Shown piece after piece: positions 16,719 through 24,967 of a stretch of 64,000 bases of DNA. Source of the DNA: an uncultured Candidatus Melainabacteria bacterium (GTDB taxonomy: Bacteria > Cyanobacteriota > Vampirovibrionia > Gastranaerophilales > Gastranaerophilaceae); NCBI GenBank assembly GCA_947525005.1, contig CANNUY010000004.1, positions 62,001 through 126,000 on the forward strand, given 5' to 3'. Below the pieces are notes generated by a model that searched no databases, was not told the origin of the DNA, and worked only from the letters and a program-made list of their open reading frames with translations. The translations under genes were made by a program, and so were the position numbers. Position 1 is the stretch's first letter. Every line of letters starts with the position of its first letter.

Positions 16719-17867
16719 ATGGGAAAACATTATTTAATATCAAAAACGACACAAAAATACACTGATTACGCATTAAATGTTATCAAATTATCGAAATCAA
16801 CACCTTATACAGTTGATGAAGTTTTGATTGGTAAAAAAGGAAAACCTTGTAAAAAGATTACAACCTTTAGAGATAGTAAGGGTAACCTTATTGAAAGAAT
16901 TTTTAATTGTGAGGGTGAACCGTTAAGAAATCGAATTTATACTCATAATGAAAACACTATTGGAGAAGACGAAATCGTCAGTTCTACTACTATAAAGAGC
17001 TACTATTTAAAACGAAATCATATAGATGATTACAAAACATATCAAGAACAATTTATTAATGCAAATAAACTACACTTATGGCAAAAAGGTGAAATTCAAA
17101 CAAATCATATTTCAGAAAATATTGATAATGGAGATAGAATTTTATCAGTAACAAAAATTAAACAAATTCCACAATCTAATGGACAAGTAACGCACAGTAT
17201 TGTTGAATATCCAGTTATCAAAAATGGTAAAATTGAAAAGTCTGATAATAAGTCGCTTGAATACAAAGTTGATAATGATTATTCTGTTCCAAAAGGTTCA
17301 ATAAAAACGAAGCATGCAAAACCACCTACAAAAGATACATACTTAGGCTATAGAATTTTGGATTTGGAAGATGTAAAAATTCCTTTAACAAAGAAATTTA
17401 TGAGAGATAGAAATGTAGATAACTTAGGTTATGCAATAGATACAGACTTTAAACCTTCTAATAATTCTGACACACCGTATGCACTTTTTGATGATGGTTC
17501 AATAAGGTTTAATAAATTACATAAGTTCAAATCGAAATCTGATTTTGTATCGACTTCTAGCCACGAGGTAGAACATGGCTGGCAATATTATCTTGATGCA
17601 AGAAATGGTGGACAAAGAGGTGAATATTTAGTAAGTCTTGGTGAGGAACACGGTCCAATTAAAGATGTAAAACTGCAAAAAGAAGCAGATAAATATACAA
17701 AATCATTGGATAATTATGTTCCTTGGTATGTTGATTTTGAAAAGTATAAGAAGAATTATATCGAGGTTTGTGCAAACAAAAAAGGTGCAGAAACTCGATC
17801 TGAATACGATAGACAGGGTAAAACCATAAGGAATGATTTTAAACATATTCCTAAAGAGATGTTGTAG
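16719..17867 (+). CDS. Putative HExxH zinc metallopeptidase-like protein of unknown family
   Basis: 382 residues without signal peptide. The first 200 residues are repetitive beta-rich sequence (FRDSKGNLIERIFNCEGEPL resembles an RHS/YD-like hairpin). The C-terminal part contains STSSHEVEHGWQYYLDAR, a canonical HExxH zinc motif at about residue 284, followed by acidic stretches (EEHGPI, KEADKYT) that could give the third ligand. No other protease family hallmark was recognised. It lies 11 bp after the unknown gene at 16240 and probably shares its transcript. Function as a peptidase is inferred from the motif only. Confidence 0.65.
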   Translation: MGKHYLISKTTQKYTDYALNVIKLSKSTPYTVDEVLIGKKGKPCKKITTFRDSKGNLIERIFNCEGEPLRNRIYTHNENTIGEDEIVSSTTIKSYYLKRNHIDDYKTYQEQFINANKLHLWQKGEIQTNHISENIDNGDRILSVTKIKQIPQSNGQVTHSIVEYPVIKNGKIEKSDNKSLEYKVDNDYSVPKGSIKTKHAKPPTKDTYLGYRILDLEDVKIPLTKKFMRDRNVDNLGYAIDTDFKPSNNSDTPYALFDDGSIRFNKLHKFKSKSDFVSTSSHEVEHGWQYYLDARNGGQRGEYLVSLGEEHGPIKDVKLQKEADKYTKSLDNYVPWYVDFEKYKKNYIEVCANKKGAETRSEYDRQGKTIRNDFKHIPKEML

Positions 17868-17911
17868 GGATAAGTCGTGGTAATCCAGAAGTCAATAATT
17901 ATGTATGTTCA

Positions 17912-18036
17912 GGGGGATCCTTCGGCAAATCTTTATAAAATTGTTTCCTTGCCTCTGGATGACAGGCTGGAACCGTCATTCAGAGCGTGCAATAAATATT
18001 TTTTAAGGCAAGCGTGGAATCCCTGCGAACATACAG
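17912..18036 (+). repeat. Intergenic repeat of the dispersed GTCATT family
   Basis: This fills the 199-bp gap between the HExxH gene and the small membrane protein. It contains GGATCCTTCGGCAAATC, CCTCTGGATGACAGGCTGG and then the core unit GTCATTCAGAGCGTGC to GGCAAGCGTGGAATCCCTG (17975-18030). The core matches 63468-63523 nearly base for base. The left half matches 30455-30510. Confidence 0.8.
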
Positions 18037-18066
18037 TTACGCATTACGCATTATAAATTACGAATT

Positions 18067-18465
18067 TTACCTAATCTCAGGAACAATTTCATCGCCCATT
18101 CTTATACCAACATCGTAATTATTCATATCATAAATATAGGCATCTCCGTCTTTTTTCTCAAGAATTATTTCTGGAATTCCATCTTCATTGATATCTTTTA
18201 TTTCAAGTCCTTTTGTATCATCTTGTTTATATTCTTCTTTAAATTCATTTAACAAGTCTTTCTTTGCATAATTATTATAAACAGAAGTACCAGCACCTAA
18301 AACAGCAGCACTTAAAGCTGAACCAATGACAAAACCTGCAACCCAAGAATGTTTTTCATCATCTGTCATTTTACTAATATTTGTTTTATTTAGCATAATC
18401 TTTGGTCGTTTTTTTCTTGAAGTTCTTGCGTTAAAATTGATAGATGAGATTGCATTCATTTCCAT
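18067..18465 (-). CDS. Small membrane-associated protein with calcium-loop-like Asp-rich segment
   Basis: 132 residues, family not recognised. Basic N-terminus with ISSINFNARTSRKKRPK, a hydrophobic segment at about 42-63 (WVAGFVIGSALSAAVLGAG) and a C-terminal part with KDINEDGIPEIILEKKDGD, reminiscent of an FG-GAP/EF-hand-type Asp loop. Topology is probably one membrane span with the acidic part outside. AAGGAG sits at the right distance (7 bases) from the first ATG. It is an isolated single gene. Confidence 0.65.
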   Translation of the reverse strand: MEMNAISSINFNARTSRKKRPKIMLNKTNISKMTDDEKHSWVAGFVIGSALSAAVLGAGTSVYNNYAKKDLLNEFKEEYKQDDTKGLEIKDINEDGIPEIILEKKDGDAYIYDMNNYDVGIRMGDEIVPEIR

Positions 18466-18699
18466 ATTAAAACTCCTTTTTTGATTTGGGGAATAATAAT
18501 AGAACTTATCTAAATATTATTTTTTGCTAGTTTATTAAATTTTTATATCTAATAATTTACACAATTGAACAATGCACCTTTTTATTAATTATTAAGATTT
18601 GTAAACAAAATCTAAAACATATAGCAATTTTATTAAAACGATATACTTTATATATACAAGAGTAAAATATTACAAGGGTATATATAGGAGAATTTATTT

Positions 18700-18888
18700 A
18701 TGGCAAAAGTTTTAATTTCAATGCCGGAAAAATTTTTAGACGAAATTGATGGCGTAGCAGACAACGAAAACCGTTCTAGATCAGAACTTATTAGAGAAGC
18801 ATTAAGAACTTATATTCACAGAAATAGAGTTCGTAATACAGCGTATGCTGCTAAAAATGCAGAATTATTAGAAGCTCTGCTTGATTAA
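18700..18888 (+). CDS. Ribbon-helix-helix (CopG/MetJ-type) DNA-binding protein
   Basis: 62 residues, a full RHH domain: beta strand KVLISMPEKFLDEID, then NENRSRSELIREALRTYI for the two helices. Proteins of this size are transcription regulators or antitoxins. No toxin-like gene lies on either side and it has its own terminator, so a free-standing regulator is more likely. AGGAGAA precedes the ATG. Target unknown. Confidence 0.87.
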   Translation: MAKVLISMPEKFLDEIDGVADNENRSRSELIREALRTYIHRNRVRNTAYAAKNAELLEALLD

Positions 18889-18926
18889 AACAAAATGAAC
18901 AACTTTTAAATAGTAGAAAAATTTTT

Positions 18927-18952
18927 AAAAGAGGATTTATATCCTCTTTTTT
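18927..18952 (+). terminator. Rho-independent terminator after the RHH gene
   Basis: AAAAGAGGAT, loop TTAT, ATCCTCTTTT, then TT: a 10-bp stem whose right arm runs into the T tract, 38 bases after the stop codon. Confidence 0.85.
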
Positions 18953-19057
18953 AATAGAAAATTATTTCTAAATCATTAAATATAAACTAACCTCATACAA
19001 ATAGTTGATGACTTATTGGTTATAAACATATACGATATTTATGGGGAATAGTACAAC

Positions 19058-20263
19058 ATGGAAAAAACTGATAAGGATATAAAAACAAGTTTACCAAGTG
19101 AAATATATAGCCAGTTCAACTGGTTCAAAGAGAATTTTGAACCGCCTGTTCAGGCTGCTAGTGATGAATTTTTTGACCCTGGCTTTGAATATAAACTAAT
19201 TGGGGTCAGCGAAAACATGAATGTACTAACCCAAAACGAGAGCTTCTTTGTTACGAAAGTACAACTTGATGAAAAAAATGATGTTTTCATAAGAGTTTCA
19301 CAAAATGCCATCAAGGTTATCCTAGACAAAATACTAGGTAAAAGTAACAAAAAATTTGATTTATCAAACATCTCTGATTTAGAAGCAAAGATTATTACAA
19401 CATTTAATGAATTTGTTTATTCAAAAGTATCAGCTAAAATCGACAAAACAAAGTTAAACAGAAAACCTATAACTGTTAACTTAAGTTATTTTTTAAGAAA
19501 TATCGCATCAGATGAAAGTGCCAGATTTGTACTATCTTTCCCAAAAGCATCATTGGCACCGGAAATGTTACCACCAATTCCTGATGAAAAACGAATTGAT
19601 GAAATGATATTCAAAGACTGTATGGTAGATGTTCGAGTAAAAGTCGGTTCTACAAAATTTGCAGTAAATGATATCAAAAAACTTGCCATCGGTGATATTG
19701 TTGTATTTGACAACAGCGATGGTAAAACAATGGTTTTATATTATAACAACATTATTCAGCAGTTTATGTTACAACAGAACGATGCAATCGTACTTGATGA
19801 CGTAGAAAACGATGACACTGCTGATGACGAAGGAGAAGGAAAAATGGATACAACAAGCATAACAGCTCTTTGGGATAGCTTACAAATTGAGATGAGTGCA
19901 GAATTTGAAGTTATCAAAATATCATTGGGTGATTTAAAAAACATACAAGAAGGCTTGGTTGTCGACGTAAGTTCAGTATATAACAACAAAGTTTCACTAA
20001 AAGTTGGTGAACAAATCGTTGCAGAAGGTGAACTTGTAATTGTTAATGACCGATACGGTGTAAAAGTTACAAATGTTACAGCAGACCAATATAAAAACTC
20101 TGACAGTGTTGAAGGTATGGTTAATATGGTAACTCAAGCAGGAGCAAATGTTTCAATTGCACAAAACTCACCTCTTCAATCAAATGGAGAAGCTTCACCA
20201 CAACCAACTGGTGGTGATGGTGCAGATGAATTCGATTATAGCGACTTTGATATGGACGAATAA
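19058..20263 (+). CDS. Flagellar switch-type protein with SpoA (FliN/FliY-like) domains
   Basis: 401 residues. Two SpoA-like regions are visible: about 185-255 (MVDVRVKVGSTKFAVNDIKK, LAIGDIVVFDNSDGKTMVLY) and about 283-350 (AEFEVIKISLGDLKNIQEGL, VSLKVGEQIVAEGELVIVND). The first 180 residues resemble a FliM/FliY middle region but lack clear phosphatase signatures. An acidic linker and tail are present. SpoA domains build the C-ring or the sorting platform below the export gate. It is followed by fliO-fliP-fliQ-fliR. The two-domain layout also recalls SctQ of injectisomes, but FliO downstream favours a flagellar role. Confidence 0.75.
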   Translation: MEKTDKDIKTSLPSEIYSQFNWFKENFEPPVQAASDEFFDPGFEYKLIGVSENMNVLTQNESFFVTKVQLDEKNDVFIRVSQNAIKVILDKILGKSNKKFDLSNISDLEAKIITTFNEFVYSKVSAKIDKTKLNRKPITVNLSYFLRNIASDESARFVLSFPKASLAPEMLPPIPDEKRIDEMIFKDCMVDVRVKVGSTKFAVNDIKKLAIGDIVVFDNSDGKTMVLYYNNIIQQFMLQQNDAIVLDDVENDDTADDEGEGKMDTTSITALWDSLQIEMSAEFEVIKISLGDLKNIQEGLVVDVSSVYNNKVSLKVGEQIVAEGELVIVNDRYGVKVTNVTADQYKNSDSVEGMVNMVTQAGANVSIAQNSPLQSNGEASPQPTGGDGADEFDYSDFDMDE

Positions 20264-20289
20264 ATTTATAAAAAAGAGAGAGGGTTATA

Positions 20290-20676
20290 ATGGGGTATAT
20301 ATCAAATTTTATAGTATATTTTTTAGCAATGATAGGGATTATTATTCTTGCTTTATACGTGTATAAACAGTTTAATGTTAGTGGAATAGGAAATAGACGT
20401 TCAAATCTATTGAGTATTGAAGACACTCTTAGTCTTACACCTAGAAAAACATTATATGTTATAAGAGAGGGTTCTGAAAGATTTTTGATTGCAGCCGATT
20501 TAGATAGAACAACTTTGATTTCAAAACTTGAAGAAAGAGATGTTGAAACGATAAAGGTTAATCCACGTATGATTAAAGGTGCGAATTTATCTGAAAGTGC
20601 TGTTTCTGCTCAAGATAATGTTAGAGCCATGAATAAACCTATTATGAAAGAAATAAGAAAGAGATTAAATTTTTAA
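20290..20676 (+). CDS. fliO: Flagellar biosynthesis protein FliO
   Basis: 128 residues: one N-terminal membrane segment (IVYFLAMIGIIILALYVYKQ) then a small cytoplasmic domain with IEDTLSLTPRKTLYVIREGS and RFLIAADLDRTTLISKLEE, the FliO pattern. FliO is an assembly chaperone for the FliP ring and is absent from injectisomes, so it marks this cluster as flagellar. It sits 26 bp after the SpoA gene and 23 bp before fliP. Identification rests on topology, pattern and position. Confidence 0.72.
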   Translation: MGYISNFIVYFLAMIGIIILALYVYKQFNVSGIGNRRSNLLSIEDTLSLTPRKTLYVIREGSERFLIAADLDRTTLISKLEERDVETIKVNPRMIKGANLSESAVSAQDNVRAMNKPIMKEIRKRLNF

Positions 20677-20699
20677 CGAATAGATAAGGAATAAAAATA

Positions 20700-21341
20700 A
20701 TGGACGTATTTGCAAATTTTAACCCTGTGTTACAGATGTTGGTCGTAATGTCGTTGTTTTCATTACTACCATTTATGTTCTGTTGCATGACAAGTTTTTT
20801 GAGGTTTACAATTGTATTTTCAATGTTAAAAACAGCATTAGGTACTCAACAAGTTCCTCCATCAATTGTAATCATTGGTTTAAGTATGATTTTAACCTTT
20901 TACACAATGGGAAATGTATTTCAAAAGATGTATGATATGGGCTCAATTCCTTATCAAAAAAATCAAGATTTGGTACAAACAATCAATCAAGGCTCAAGAC
21001 CATTAAAAGAATTTATGATGAAACAAACACGTGAGAGTGATTTGGCATTTTTCATAGAACTTTCTAATAAAAAACAACCTGATAGTCCGGAAGAAATAAC
21101 TATTTGGCAAGTTGCACCTGCTTATATTTTAAGCGAATTAAAAACAGCGTTTGAGATTGGTTTTGTTGTTTTCGTGCCATTTATCGTACTGGATTTGATT
21201 GTTGCAAACATCTTGCTTGCACTCGGTATGTTCATGTTATCACCTACAATCATCTCGCTACCGTTCAAGTTGCTAATATTTATTGCAGTAGACGGCTGGG
21301 CATTGATTGTTCAAGGTCTTGTACAAAGTTATAACACTTAA
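20700..21341 (+). CDS. fliP: Flagellar export gate protein FliP
   Basis: 213 residues, the core of the FliP5-FliQ4-FliR1 export gate in the inner membrane. Motifs: MTSFLRFTIVFSMLKTALGT, QQVPPSIVIIGLSMILT, PAYILSELKTAFEIGF and ALGMFMLSPTIISLPFKLL. There is no cleavable signal peptide, unlike many FliP proteins, which makes it as short as the injectisome homologue SctR. AAGGAA lies upstream. Confidence 0.95.
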   Translation: MDVFANFNPVLQMLVVMSLFSLLPFMFCCMTSFLRFTIVFSMLKTALGTQQVPPSIVIIGLSMILTFYTMGNVFQKMYDMGSIPYQKNQDLVQTINQGSRPLKEFMMKQTRESDLAFFIELSNKKQPDSPEEITIWQVAPAYILSELKTAFEIGFVVFVPFIVLDLIVANILLALGMFMLSPTIISLPFKLLIFIAVDGWALIVQGLVQSYNT

Positions 21342-21357
21342 AGAAACGAGGAAAATA

Positions 21358-21846
21358 ATGGAATTATTATTAGAATATTTAGCAAAAGGGTTTATGACAA
21401 TGTTGGCAATTTCAATGCCATGCGTATTAACAGCGGCAGCAATTGGCCTTGTTGTCGGTATTATACAGGCAGTTACACAGGTTCAAGAACAAACGATTGC
21501 TGCCGCACCTAAGATTTTTGGAGTATTCCTTGTTATTGTAATCGGAGGAATGGGTTTTATAAAACTTCTAACCAACTTATTCAATGAAGGAATGGGAATT
21601 GCATTCAATGTTGTTCCAAAAAACGATAACTACGTTTTAGCCTCTGATTATTATAAATACACATCACCTTGGCAAGGAGAAATTTCTGATAGATACCCTC
21701 AAAATTTACATGTTCGAGAGGTTATAAAACACCCTAGTGATGCACCTTTCGTTGAAAACGTTGGAAAGGTTAAGTATGATAAATCACCAAGAACACCTAT
21801 GCCAAAACCTAATTTCATAGAAACAAACAAAATTATAGGACGTTAG
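21358..21846 (+). CDS. fliQ: Flagellar export gate protein FliQ with long C-terminal tail
   Basis: 162 residues from ATG 21358 (GAGGAAA upstream); an in-frame TTG 51 bases earlier lies inside fliP. The first 90 residues are FliQ, with two membrane hairpins and AIGLVVGIIQAVTQVQEQTI, PKIFGVFLVIVIGG. FliQ is normally about 89 residues. Here about 70 polar, Pro- and Lys-containing residues follow (SPWQGEISDRYPQ, DKSPRTPMPKPNF). The frame is intact and codon use is unchanged, so the tail is real. Confidence 0.92.
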   Translation: MELLLEYLAKGFMTMLAISMPCVLTAAAIGLVVGIIQAVTQVQEQTIAAAPKIFGVFLVIVIGGMGFIKLLTNLFNEGMGIAFNVVPKNDNYVLASDYYKYTSPWQGEISDRYPQNLHVREVIKHPSDAPFVENVGKVKYDKSPRTPMPKPNFIETNKIIGR

Positions 21847-21850
21847 GATT

Positions 21851-22213
21851 ATGAAAAAACTATTTAAAACAGTTTTGTTTACATCAGCATTAACAATTTT
21901 GTTCACTAATGTAGCAAAAGCAGAAAATTATATAATGTTATCTAATGAATCTATTACAGCTGTCGAATGTCAAGACACGGGCATTATAAGTTTGAAACCT
22001 TTATCAACATTAATGAACGATAAAAGAACTATTATTATTTCACCATTAAAAGATGGAGAAGCTGATTTTAAAGTTAAACTAAAAAACAGAACCTTAGGAT
22101 ATAAAGCAATAGTAAAAGATAATAAAATTGAGTTTAAAGGGAATAGGGTAATAAAAATTGTACCATTGGATTTGCCTCCAGAAATTTTACCACAAGGAGA
22201 TAATTGTCAATGA
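21851..22213 (+). CDS. Small secreted protein inserted between fliQ and fliR
   Basis: 120 residues: a signal peptide (MKKLFKTVLFTSALTILFTN, cleavage after AKA) and one 96-residue beta-rich domain. The pattern SITAVECQDTGIISLKPLST and ISPLKDGEADFKV loosely resembles the N-terminal domain of pilus/type II-III secretins (pil_N type), but this is weak. It overlaps fliR by 4 bp (ATGA) and follows fliQ by 4 bp, so it belongs to the same operon and probably acts in the periplasm near the export apparatus. Confidence 0.7.
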   Translation: MKKLFKTVLFTSALTILFTNVAKAENYIMLSNESITAVECQDTGIISLKPLSTLMNDKRTIIISPLKDGEADFKVKLKNRTLGYKAIVKDNKIEFKGNRVIKIVPLDLPPEILPQGDNCQ

Positions 22214-22995
22214 ATCCAGCCGATTACATTACACAATTAGGTAAGATATTCCCTTATTTTGCAGTTTATTTAACTTCTGGGTTTGTTATTTTTGCACGTG
22301 TAATGGGATTTTTTAGATTGGCGCCAGTTTTCAATAGAAAAGAAATGAACTCTATTGTTAAACTATCCTTAGCGTTATTATTAACAATCGCATTTATTAC
22401 AGCAAAACCACCCGAAATTCAACCACAAGCTAGTTCATTCGTGTTAGCCTTGGTTCTAAACTACGCAGCAGGTGCTATGCTAGGCTATATTGCACAGGTT
22501 ATTTTATTAGCGATTGATGCAGGTGGCGATATGATAAATATGCAAATGGGTTTAAGTTCAGCGATGGTTTTAGACCCTACAACATCATCACAAACCTCAA
22601 TATTAGCAAAACTTATATCATTACTTAGCTTGATTATATTTATAGAAATAGGTGGAGTATATTGGTTAATGAATGCGTTTTTAAGAAGTTTTGAAGTGTT
22701 CCCAATTTATGCAACAGCTATCCCATTAGACAAACTTGTTAATTTAGATTATTTAATTAAAATGACCTCAAATGTATTATTTATGGGTTTACAGGTTGCA
22801 TCACCTGTTTTGTTGGCAACTTTGGGTCAAGATATTATACTTGGTGTAATCTCAAAAACAGCACCACAAGTAAACGTATTCCAATTAAGTTTCTTATTCA
22901 AACCTGTATTTGGCGCAGCTATAATGGTTTGGATATTACCAATGTTAGTTAATATTATTACTGACTATTTCCAATCATTTGCTAATATTTTTTAA
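22210..22995 (+). CDS. fliR: Flagellar export gate protein FliR
   Basis: 261 residues from ATG 22210, with AAGGAG eight bases upstream and a 4-bp overlap with the previous gene; an in-frame TTG at 22204 is rejected. A polytopic FliR/SctT protein: RVMGFFRLAPVFNRKEMNSI, VLNYAAGAMLGYIAQVILLA, AGGDMINMQMGLSSAMVLDP, LATLGQDIILGVISKTAPQV, NVFQLSFLFKPVFG. Last gene of the flagellar run; flhB and flhA do not follow. It is convergent with the next gene, with overlapping stop codons. Confidence 0.95.
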   Translation: MNPADYITQLGKIFPYFAVYLTSGFVIFARVMGFFRLAPVFNRKEMNSIVKLSLALLLTIAFITAKPPEIQPQASSFVLALVLNYAAGAMLGYIAQVILLAIDAGGDMINMQMGLSSAMVLDPTTSSQTSILAKLISLLSLIIFIEIGGVYWLMNAFLRSFEVFPIYATAIPLDKLVNLDYLIKMTSNVLFMGLQVASPVLLATLGQDIILGVISKTAPQVNVFQLSFLFKPVFGAAIMVWILPMLVNIITDYFQSFANIF

Positions 22996-24470
22996 GCGTT
23001 TTCAACAGGTACAAAGACAGACATATTGTCTGTGTATCTTAAGTTTCTTGTACGTCCGTCACTGCCAGCTGTTCCATCACCAAGTGTAACTTCAATGTGA
23101 CCATATTTTGAATTATACCTAGCTGCACCTCGTTCGTAGACTAAGATACAACCGGCTGGTAGTCGTTTTAAGTCTTCTGCACTTGAAACTTTTATTTCTT
23201 TAAAGTTTTTGTTTTTTTCTAGTAATGTATCCATATCGGCTGCAGCTCCTGTACGCTCTTTTCCTAAGCCACTTTCATTTAATGCGTTACTAACATGTCT
23301 TGAGCAATAGCCAGTGAAACCTTTTAGATGTTTTTGGATTGTTCCTGCAAGTTTTTGACCTTTGTCACCTGAGTATTTTAATCCTTTAGCTTTTAATTCA
23401 TCAAAACTCATTAGATTATCGTTTTTGTGAGATGCCTCACCACTACCACCATCAAAGCTTGGAGCTGGTGCGTTTTTAATTTGGTCAATCGCATAAGTTT
23501 GAGCTTTTTGGAGTGATTTTACTTGTTTTGAATACTTATCAATATCCTTTTTACAAGAATTCTTTTCTTGGTCAATCAAATTCTTATACATTTCTATTTT
23601 CATTTTTAAATTTGGATTGCCTGCAAGAATTTCTTCATTTTTCTTATCTAATGCACTCTTTGTTTTTAAAATTTTTGCATTATATGATGTCTTTTTTGTC
23701 TTTAGATTTGAATATTCAAAATTCAAATCTTCACCTTTTGATTGTAATCTACTTAATTCATCAACACGAATATTATAACTATTTTTATCATCTTCAGAAT
23801 TTTTATTAAGTTTTTCAAGTTCTGCTTCCACGAGTTTTATTTCGTTTTCATTATTTTGAATTTCTATTTCTAATTTTTTCATTACAGCATCGTTAGAATC
23901 TGATTGCCTTTGTAATGCTTGAAGTTCATTAGACAATTTTATATATTCTGTTTTTTGTTCTGTAGTCAAATTTGAATCTTTTTTAACGATATCATCAATT
24001 TGAGATTGATAAGTTTGTTGAATATTTGTAGAATTTAGTTTACGTAAACTTATCAATTCTTGAAGTGTAGAGATTTGTTGACCCAAATCCTGAACATAAG
24101 TATTTGAGTAAATATCTCCATTTGCAGTTGCATTTTTATAACTTTGTTCTGGCGAAACATCTTTTGAATGTTTTTTTATGATTTCAGCACCCATTTTTTC
24201 ATATAATGCTTTTAAATCAGTTTCTGAAAGCGAAGTGTTATCATTGTCACCTAAACCTTGTAGAGTTGTTATTTCATCTTCATCAAGAGTATCGTTTCCA
24301 TTGGTATTTAGAGTATCAAAAATTTGCCCAAGAGAATTTGCAAAATTTTCAGAAAAAATAGATGAGTTTTTTGTTTTATCTGTTTTTTGAAGTTCAGAAT
24401 ATTTTTCAATAAATTGTTCTCTTGTCAAACCTGACTTAAAAAGCTCTTGTGCTGATATATTATCACTCAT
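22992..24470 (-). CDS. EF-hand/coiled-coil protein with C-terminal CHAP/NlpC-like cysteine peptidase domain
   Basis: 492 residues, no signal peptide. Residues 1-110: short HTH-like start (SGLTREQFIEKYSEL) and two EF-hand-like loops (NTNGNDTLDEDEI, DNDNTSLSETDL). About 120-330: long coiled coil ending with SCKKDIDKYSKQVKSLQKAQ. About 355-490: a papain-like amidase fold with Cys in GYCSRHVSNAL and His in SKYGHIEVTLGDG, as in CHAP/NlpC-P60 murein hydrolases. The first 340 residues align with the protein at 33101, which ends instead in a transglycosylase domain. It adjoins the flagellar export genes, convergent with fliR. Probably exported by a route other than Sec. Confidence 0.75.
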   Translation of the reverse strand: MSDNISAQELFKSGLTREQFIEKYSELQKTDKTKNSSIFSENFANSLGQIFDTLNTNGNDTLDEDEITTLQGLGDNDNTSLSETDLKALYEKMGAEIIKKHSKDVSPEQSYKNATANGDIYSNTYVQDLGQQISTLQELISLRKLNSTNIQQTYQSQIDDIVKKDSNLTTEQKTEYIKLSNELQALQRQSDSNDAVMKKLEIEIQNNENEIKLVEAELEKLNKNSEDDKNSYNIRVDELSRLQSKGEDLNFEYSNLKTKKTSYNAKILKTKSALDKKNEEILAGNPNLKMKIEMYKNLIDQEKNSCKKDIDKYSKQVKSLQKAQTYAIDQIKNAPAPSFDGGSGEASHKNDNLMSFDELKAKGLKYSGDKGQKLAGTIQKHLKGFTGYCSRHVSNALNESGLGKERTGAAADMDTLLEKNKNFKEIKVSSAEDLKRLPAGCILVYERGAARYNSKYGHIEVTLGDGTAGSDGRTRNLRYTDNMSVFVPVENA

Positions 24471-24553
24471 TTCTACGCCTCACTTTATATCTATAATTAT
24501 AAAGTCATTTTATAAAGCTCAAATTTTACTAAAATAAAAACTGTAACATTTTG

Positions 24554-24967
24554 TTACTTATTCAAATACTCATCAAACTGTTTATTTATAGAGTAATAGT
24601 ATCCACAACCTTCAAGGGTTTGACCATTATTTCTTATAAAGTCAGGGATAATAAAAGGGTACTCACGACAAAACATTGAACGTAGCCAATAGTTTTTACA
24701 TTTGCCATCATTTCCTAAAGATTTACAAACAAAAGTTAAAGCTCCATCTGTTTCATCAATTCCAGAAATTTCAAACAAGTTCATTCTTTTATTTTTTATC
24801 TTAGCAATCTCTAACTGTTCTTTAGTTTTGATTAACTCTTCACCATCATAAAAAACAATGCTACGGCAACATTTTCCACACGCCTTACACTTACCTTTTA
24901 CAACATATTTTGAAGAAAAGGTTTTATTATACAAAAATTTAAGATACTGACAAAAATATTTAAACAT
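24554..24967 (-). CDS. YkgJ-family cysteine cluster protein
   Basis: 137 residues with the CxxCxxCC cluster CKACGKCC at about residue 24 and further Cys in CKSLGNDGKCKNYW and MFCREYPF. The UPF0153/YkgJ family probably binds zinc or an Fe-S cluster; its biochemical role is unsettled. It overlaps the upstream wecB gene by 8 bp, so it is the second gene of that operon. A link to envelope sugar metabolism is suggested by position only. Confidence 0.83.
   Translation of the reverse strand: MFKYFCQYLKFLYNKTFSSKYVVKGKCKACGKCCRSIVFYDGEELIKTKEQLEIAKIKNKRMNLFEISGIDETDGALTFVCKSLGNDGKCKNYWLRSMFCREYPFIIPDFIRNNGQTLEGCGYYYSINKQFDEYLNK

Noticed and set aside
18700..18888. RHH protein as antitoxin of a toxin-antitoxin pair
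   Set aside because: No small toxin-like gene on either side and an own terminator directly follows.
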